Shown here: piece by piece, positions 58,323-64,000 of the stretch
How positions within the stretch are numbered: position 1 is the stretch's first letter
Layout: each line of letters starts with the position of its first letter
Assembly (NCBI RefSeq): GCF_024868665.1
Contig: NC_079898.1
Location: 8,406,777-8,470,776 of the forward strand
Reading direction: 5' to 3'
DNA length: 64,000 bases
From: Triplophysa rosa
Lineage: Eukaryota; Chordata; Actinopteri; Cypriniformes; Nemacheilidae
Notes under the pieces: generated by a model
Told to the model about the DNA's origin: nothing
Database searches by the model: none
Seen by the model: only the letters and a program-made list of their open reading frames with translations
Made by a program: the position numbers and the translations under genes

Positions 58323-58353
58323 CTGACAGAGAAAGACAGATGTCTATATACTG

Positions 58354-58362
<9 letters not shown>

Positions 58363-58401
<39 letters not shown>
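58363..58401. repeat. (CA)n microsatellite
   Basis: Pure CA run close to the first exon's acceptor side, creating a TG tract on the transcribed strand's sense sequence. Confidence 0.93.
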
Positions 58402-58404
<3 letters not shown>

Positions 58405-58411
58405 TGTATAT

Positions 58412-58672
58412 GTGTGTGTCCGGCCTTGTTTTTATATCCCGGTGGGGACCTAAACCTGAATGCACACCAACACCACATGGGGACTCGTGTCACCGTGGGG
58501 ACCAAAATTGAGGTCCCCATGGGCAAAAAAGCTTATAAATCGAACATAACTATTTTTTTTATCTAAAATCGCAAAAGGTTTTCTATGATCTTTAGGTTTA
58601 AGGGAAAAAATATACAGTTTGTACAGTATAAAAATAATTATGGACTGTCCCCACGGAGATAATAAACCAGAC
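58412..58672. mobile_element. GGTGGGGAC-type short repeat
   Basis: CGGTGGGGACCTAAAC and TGTCCCCACGGAG are inverted near the two ends, with internal CACATGGGGACTCG and GGTCCCCATGGG. The type is not assigned. Confidence 0.4.
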
Positions 58673-58729
58673 GTGTGTGTGTATACATACATACATGTAT
58701 GCACATAAATATGTATATATATATATATA

Positions 58730-58919
58730 TTGAAGAGTTTGGTTGCAAAATGAGATCACTCCCGTTTTTAAAATTGTACAAAATTCATGTTTTTTATTAT
58801 GTTATCATGTTTTTATTGTGTTTTATTATGTTAGTTAGCTGTATTTTTTTAGTTATTATGGCTTACATCAAAACAAACCAACTGCAACAGTTATCTCATT
58901 TTGGAACCAAACTCTTCAA
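58730..58919. mobile_element. Mariner-like MITE with 27-bp TIRs in a TA tract
   Basis: It is 190 bp. The left end TTGAAGAGTTTGGTTGCAAA and right end TTTGGAACCAAACTCTTCAA form 27-base inverted repeats with one mismatch. TA lies on each side. The insertion is into a TATATA run, as expected for TA-targeting Tc1/mariner elements. Confidence 0.88.
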
Positions 58920-60149
58920 TATATACAGTATATATATATACATGTATACAGTATATATAATAAAGTGACCATACATTTTGAACTGTAGTGTATATTTATG
59001 TTATAATCCTAAACATCTATGCTTAAATGTTTAAAATAAGTTTGTAGATGAAAATTGTGCCACTGTATTCATTTATTCCCAATTCTGAATGGTTCACATC
59101 CCTGCTAATAAAATAAAACAAGTCTCAGGCCAGCCCTTGCTGTCAAACTAAGCTCTGCCTACAGGTGGGCAGCGGTCAAGATCCATATGGCAGCAGAGCG
59201 GCTATTTTAAGTCATACTCCAAACAACCATTTAAACGCTTTTGCAGGATTTTTTTAGCCGGTCGCTTCCTGTTTGCAACGGCACCCACACCCCCAGCAAC
59301 CACTAGCAAACTAAGTTTGTGCTCCACGTGCACAGAGAAATTTCCCAATGCGGCCGGCTAATTACACATCAGGATCAGTGACCCAAATAGCAGCTTTCAC
59401 TGCGCGTCTGGCATTAAGAGACTTAGGGGTTAACAAGAGTCTAATGCTGTTGTTTGCTAGTTGTTTTGATGGCAATTCTGCTTAAATAGAGACTGAAAGT
59501 GAAAAAATGCAAACAAACATTGCAAATACTGCAATCCGCAGACCACGATGTGAAGTGACCTAAACAGCAGGTCAAAAGACACTTTGGACAAACATATGGT
59601 ATGCATGTAACGGAAATAATATAGGAGTGGCTCACAGACGTTTATTTGAAGGATAAGGTTCATTGTGTGGCTGGAAGTTAGTGGATTAAGCTTGAAAAAC
59701 ACCCTTAGGTCATCCTTAGTCAATATCAACACAAATACATCAATATTTGATTAAATTTATTTACTAATATTCACACACACACACTTTTCTACTTTTTACA
59801 CTGTCCAAGTCTAATGACAAACGGTACTCTTTAGTCACTTTGAAGCTAAGAGATGGTGAAAAAAAAAGAAGATTAAATTAAAATATGTTTTATTTTATTT
59901 TATTATAAAATATAAAATAAAAAACAAATATAAATAACTTTTGTTTTAATTTTAAAAATAAAATGATTTTATTATTAATAAAATATTTTTTATTATATAC
60001 TATAATGTATTATAATAATATATAATGAATGTTTTATTATGATATCATATAATTGTATTACTTATTATTATTATATATTAATGGTAACATTGATATAATA
60101 TTACTGGTGTCATTGATATTCTATTTTTAGTAGTAGTAATGCTGAGTAA
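58920..60149. other. AT-rich intron sequence
   Basis: 59,870-60,130 is almost pure A/T with TATTATAAT motifs. Nothing coding. Confidence 0.45.
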
Positions 60150-60397
60150 TTTGACTTTCTTTATTCCGCACACGTCACAAAAGAAGATATTATGAAGAAT
60201 GTTGTTAACAGCTCCCCATTCACTTGCATTGGTTACAATAGAAGTGAATGGGGGGGCTGTGCTGTTCTGTTACCAACATTTTTCAAAACATCTTATTTTG
60301 TGTTCAGCGGAAGAAAGAAAGTCATACAGGTTTGAAATGACAAGAGGGTGAGTAAATGATGACAGAATTTTCATTTTGAAGGTGAACTACTCCTTAA
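60150..60397. mobile_element. TTAAAGGG MITE, left end eroded (60.2 kb)
   Basis: Contains AAAAGAAGATATTATGAAGA and the inverse TTTCAAAACATCTTATTTTG, and ends AAGGTGAACTACTCCTTAA. Confidence 0.78.
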
Positions 60398-61173
60398 ACA
60401 CAGACCCATCCATTAACACACATCCATCCAAACCATACATATAAGACCTGGAGGCAAGCTGAAGTATGAGGAGCTCACTCACTCAAATCAAACTGTCAAA
60501 GAGTTGGATTTAGAGCCACCAACATTAAAATGACCATTGCATCACTTCATGAGGTACCAAAATGATCCCAGAATCCCCTACTGCGAAAGCGTTTACCCAT
60601 AATTCTTGCTTTTGAATCCAGTTCGGGTGATGAATCAAAGAACCATACCCCGTCTGACTAACTCTTTGCCGTTGCCATGGCGCTTCCACAGTGGGAAAAC
60701 AAGTGCCGCGTTTCCATAGCAACAGAGGACATAACAGGAATCAGACCACACATTCGGGAAAAGGGACCATCACTGTCATAAACATGCATGCTGGGACTTA
60801 ACCCTCCGCAGAAACGCGGTCTGGAAAAAGATGTAGTATGAGGCATAAATACAAACCGCAAACACAAGCCATGTGGACCCCGGCAGCATCATTAGATCAT
60901 CCTTTACATAACAGGCCAATACGCCATGGTAACCGCACGGGTGACATCACTGCGTTCTTCCACAGCATCTGTTAAAACGCTGAGGTCATTCGGCAAGACA
61001 ATAACAATCACACTGACACATAAACGTTGGCTGACCAATGCAAATTCCTGCTGGAAAACCTTCGCACAGATATCGAGTAACACCTCCAATGATTTACTTC
61101 ATTCTTCTGTGAGATGTTGCAAGGTCTGCTCACTCCCTCGGATGTGGAAACGGCAGTGATCGATCACTGAGAG
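60398..61173. other. Intron sequence, no feature recognised
   Basis: Nothing recognised. Confidence 0.4.
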
Positions 61174-61223
61174 GGAACGTTCGATCAAGCTGTCTGCTAT
61201 CAGACATCATTATATCAAATTGT

Positions 61224-62572
61224 TTAAAGGGACAGTTCACCCAAAAATGAAAATTCTGTTATGAATCACTCACTCTATAGTTGGTCCAAACTTGTATACA
61301 TTTCTTTGTTTGGTTGAACACAGAGAAAGTTATTTGGTAGGGATGCACTGAAATGAAAATTCTTGGCCGACGCCGAACATGATGTGAAACACTTGGCCGA
61401 AGGCCGAATAATACCGAACACCGAACATGGTTTTTTTCATTTCTTCTATTTATTAAGCCATTTTTTTCACTATTGCACAAACTAAATAGTCAAAATGTGC
61501 TTTTCATAAGTTGTCTTGCTTTTCAATAAAATACAATACAACTTAATATAAAGTTGAGCAAAACAAAGTAAATTCAAACAAAAAATTGAGCCCTCTCCCT
61601 TCATGAATAGCCTATATTAACTAGGCCTATAACTGACTGCTAAAAGAATGTAATGTAAGTTACTCTGTACCCCTACAACAAAACACTTCATTAAAAACTG
61701 TCATTCCACATTAGGCCTATAAGCTAAAAACACGAATAAAAGAAAACTGTTGGGATTATTATAGGCTACATTGCAAAATGATTTGAGAAAAAAACCATCC
61801 AATGCAAGCAATTCTGACTGATGCTGACTGACAACCATATCAGTTCACGTCTCTCCTCCAAACTCCGCCCACAAAAGCTGACTGTTCTAGAAGGTGCACT
61901 CGTGGATGCACAGAACATACTTTGACAAGTTGTTTAGTACAGGGAACTGTGTGCACGCGACCACTGTATGATGTCAAAGGATGTCGCGAGCGGCGGGGCT
62001 ACTGTCAGACAGCCCGCTTCCGTCTTAAGTAAAGTTACCGACCGGTAAAGACGCTTTCATTCGGAAATTTACTTCCGTGCGGCAAGTCCCGTGCTGTGTC
62101 TTTCTCTGACACTTTAAAATGCTCCACACACGCACACACTGCCAAAATGTTTGCGGCAGTAATAAAGCGCACGCATTTCTATCTCTCTCTCTCTCTCTCT
62201 GCACTGGTTGCTGCTTGATCGTATCACGAGTCATGTTCGGTAAAATTTATTCGGCCACTTCACAAATTCGGCCGAACACCGAACTAGCATTTTTTGCTAT
62301 TTTCGGTGGCCGAACATTCGGTGCATCCCTATTATTTGGACGAATGCTTGTAACCAAACAGTTTTAGGACCCCATTGACTACCATAGTAGGAGAAAGGAC
62401 AATGGTATTCAACAGTGCCCCAGAACTGTTTGCTGTCCTACATTCTTCAAAATATCTTCTTTTGTGTTCAACAGAACAAAAAAATCACAACAAAGAAATG
62501 TATACATATTTGGACCAACTCGAAGGTGAGTAAATGACATAATTTTTATTTTTGGGTGAACTGTCCCTTTAA
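61224..62572. mobile_element. TTAAAGGG MITE, full copy, interrupted by hAT
   Basis: Left TTAAAGGGACAGTTCACCC, right GGGTGAACTGTCCCTTTAA, both intact. Without the 994-bp hAT insertion and its 8-bp duplication the element would be about 347 bp. Confidence 0.9.
61338..62331. mobile_element. hAT-like element (TAGGGATGCAC ends) with 8-bp target duplication
   Basis: It is 994 bp, bracketed by TTATTTGG (61,330-61,337 and 62,332-62,339). Ends are TAGGGATGCACTGAAATG and CATTCGGTGCATCCCTA. Subterminal GGCCGAA motifs repeat on both sides. It contains a CT run near 62,181-62,199 and no transposase frame. Confidence 0.93.
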
Positions 62573-62648
62573 ACAATTTGATATAATGATGTCTTAAGCT
62601 AACTTTGTGTAACTTTGGCTGATTGCAGACAGCTTGATCGAACGTTCC

Positions 62649-64000
62649 AACGGCTTCGGAAAAACAGACATATTTATACTGTTTTTAAGGTGCTTTATCC
62701 TTTTTGGATTTCTCCATAGTGTTAAACAGTAGAACGTAGGGCTGGACAATAATTTAATAACAATAACTATCGCGATAGAATTAATTTCAATAACGATGAT
62801 ATCGTTTTTAAACACATTTTCGATATTTCAATATACATTACACGTCCGGGTCTGAGCCCTCGCTCTGCTCCGCGGCAGTGGCTACTGGTGTTATGGAGCG
62901 ACACTCCATCTTGCCCCAGTATAAATCTCTATTTAAGCCCGTGTTCACACTTAACTTCTTTTTTGAGAAGAAAAAGTTGACCGAGGCACTTTTTTACTAA
63001 AAAAAAACACTGGCAGCGTTTGGTTACAAACAGCAGCCGAACGCCAAGACTTCGTCGTCAGCGTGCACGAAGGCAGCACAGAGAAACAGATGGGAAGCGT
63101 AATGGAAGTCTATTTGAATTACAAACAGAGAGCGTATTTGCAATAACTAATCACATATTTAAAAACTATAATATTAATTTCTCGCTAGAAGTTGTTGAAA
63201 GTGAAAATTAAACTTACATTTATACAAAACTATGCTCTAATGGGCGTTTCGGCCGCCATTTTATTTTTTCGAGCTGGAGCCTTCTCGACCAATCACGTTC
63301 CTCGCATGTTGCTATGGAAACGACAGGTCTCTGTCATTGGTTAGCTGGTCAAAAGGAGATTGACGTGGGCGTTTTTTTCTCCAGAAAAGTTTAACTTTTT
63401 TCAACCTCAAAAGATGCTCTGAGCTGCAGAAAAAGACGCCGGAGCTGGCGTTTAGAAAAGCGCTCAGGACCTTTTTGAAAACACGGTTTACTCCATATGT
63501 CCGTATATTAATTTACAAAACGTATCTGCAACTTACTAATGCTTGCTTTCGGAAAATAAATACGAACAAGTTTAAACAGTTCTCAATGTCAATTTCGAGG
63601 ACAGAATGGCAAATTTCGTAGTTTTTTATAGCTAACTGAAGCACACTGTAGGGCCTTTGAAAGACACTGAAATGAATGAAAACGGTTCTTAATGTCAGCT
63701 TGCGAGCATGGCAGGTAAGGGCACAGTCCTATACAAAAATATTTTATTCTAATAATCATAATGTAGCTTTGCACACTGCTGGCATCTAGAATGATTTTGA
63801 TCAGCATTTTATTGTTCATATCAGAAGGCTCTCTCTACTTCTATCTTACATTTTACTTTTTGTAATACTACTACTACATTTTATTTATAGGCGCCTTACT
63901 GACACTCAAGGACACGCACAGCAAACAGTGCAGGCCAATGCAGGTGTTGTAATGTGGGAGTAATATGCTTGGTTATAGGAGTCTGACAGATAATTCGTAA
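62649..64000. other. Intron sequence with a partial TAGGGCTGGAC hAT-like element
   Basis: GTAGGGCTGGACAATAATTTAATA starts in pieces at 62,736 and is followed by ATCGCGATAG and CGATGATATCG motifs typical of a hAT end. The matching right end is not found. The rest, including a GC-richer patch at 63,230-63,470, is unassigned. Confidence 0.4.

Larger units (their letters stand above)
61174..62648. repeat. Palindrome: MITE plus inverted flanks, with a nested hAT element
   Basis: A TTAAAGGG MITE (61,224-62,572) is enclosed by GGAACGTTCGATCAAGCTGT and ATCATTATATCAAATTG on the left and by their complements on the right (62,573-62,648). The right arm has about 30 extra bases. The flanking sequence differs from that of the 9.5-kb palindrome. 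Confidence 0.9.

Noticed and set aside
57799..58024. Minus-strand frames near 57.8-58.0 kb as an additional thada exon
   Set aside because: They lie between the first and second exons, whose phases already join directly (AG + G), and the peptide does not resemble THADA.
58145..58526. Cys-Val repeat frames near 58.4 kb
   Set aside because: Translation of the CA microsatellite; the real exon is in a different frame at 58,213-58,322.

Overview
The window is vertebrate, almost certainly a cypriniform (carp/zebrafish-type) teleost. It lies wholly inside one long gene. Ten exons on the minus strand, between 58,322 and 1,954, encode a continuous internal part of THADA (thyroid adenoma-associated protein, DUF2428 family). 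All ten have consistent splice phase, GT/AG borders and recognisable protein sequence. The N-terminal exons lie beyond 64,000 and the C-terminal exons before position 1. No other cellular gene was found. The fish assignment rests on the THADA sequence and on dense TTAA-ended MITEs, DIRS retrotransposons, hAT miniatures and a tRNA-derived SINE, the mix seen in cyprinid genomes.

Exons in transcription order: 58,322-58,213; 54,624-54,492; 50,672-50,550; 50,439-50,317; 38,111-38,020; 28,912-28,823; 26,201-26,070; 11,708-11,540; 4,543-4,431; 2,036-1,954. They total 1,168 coding bases. Introns run from 110 bp to 14.4 kb, and nearly all their content is mobile or tandem DNA.

Mobile elements: a nearly full-length but broken DIRS-type (tyrosine-recombinase) retrotransposon lies on the minus strand at about 39,832-46,616. 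It contains a 963-base N gap that looks artefactual. A deleted and internally rearranged relative lies on the plus strand at about 22,318-24,872. Several MITE families end in TTAA: TTAAAGGGATAGTTCACCC (about twelve copies), TTAAAGGTCCAGTG (six copies) and TTAAAGGGGTCATATG (three copies, one carrying a THAP-domain remnant). Four hAT-like elements keep 8-bp target duplications. There is also a mariner-like miniature, a tRNA-derived SINE and an L1-type LINE remnant.

Tandem arrays: a GATCAGACAGAGAAATC array (4.6-5.7 kb), a 51-bp array (16.2-16.5 kb), a 46-bp minisatellite with 17 units (31.4-32.2 kb) and an AT-rich higher-order array (33.9-35.3 kb).

The most unusual structures are two MITE insertions (9.5-10.2 kb and 61.2-62.6 kb) whose locus-specific flanking DNA is also present as an inverted copy on the other side. 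These form palindromes longer than the element itself. I found no bacterial-type operon, CRISPR, RNA gene or defence system here.
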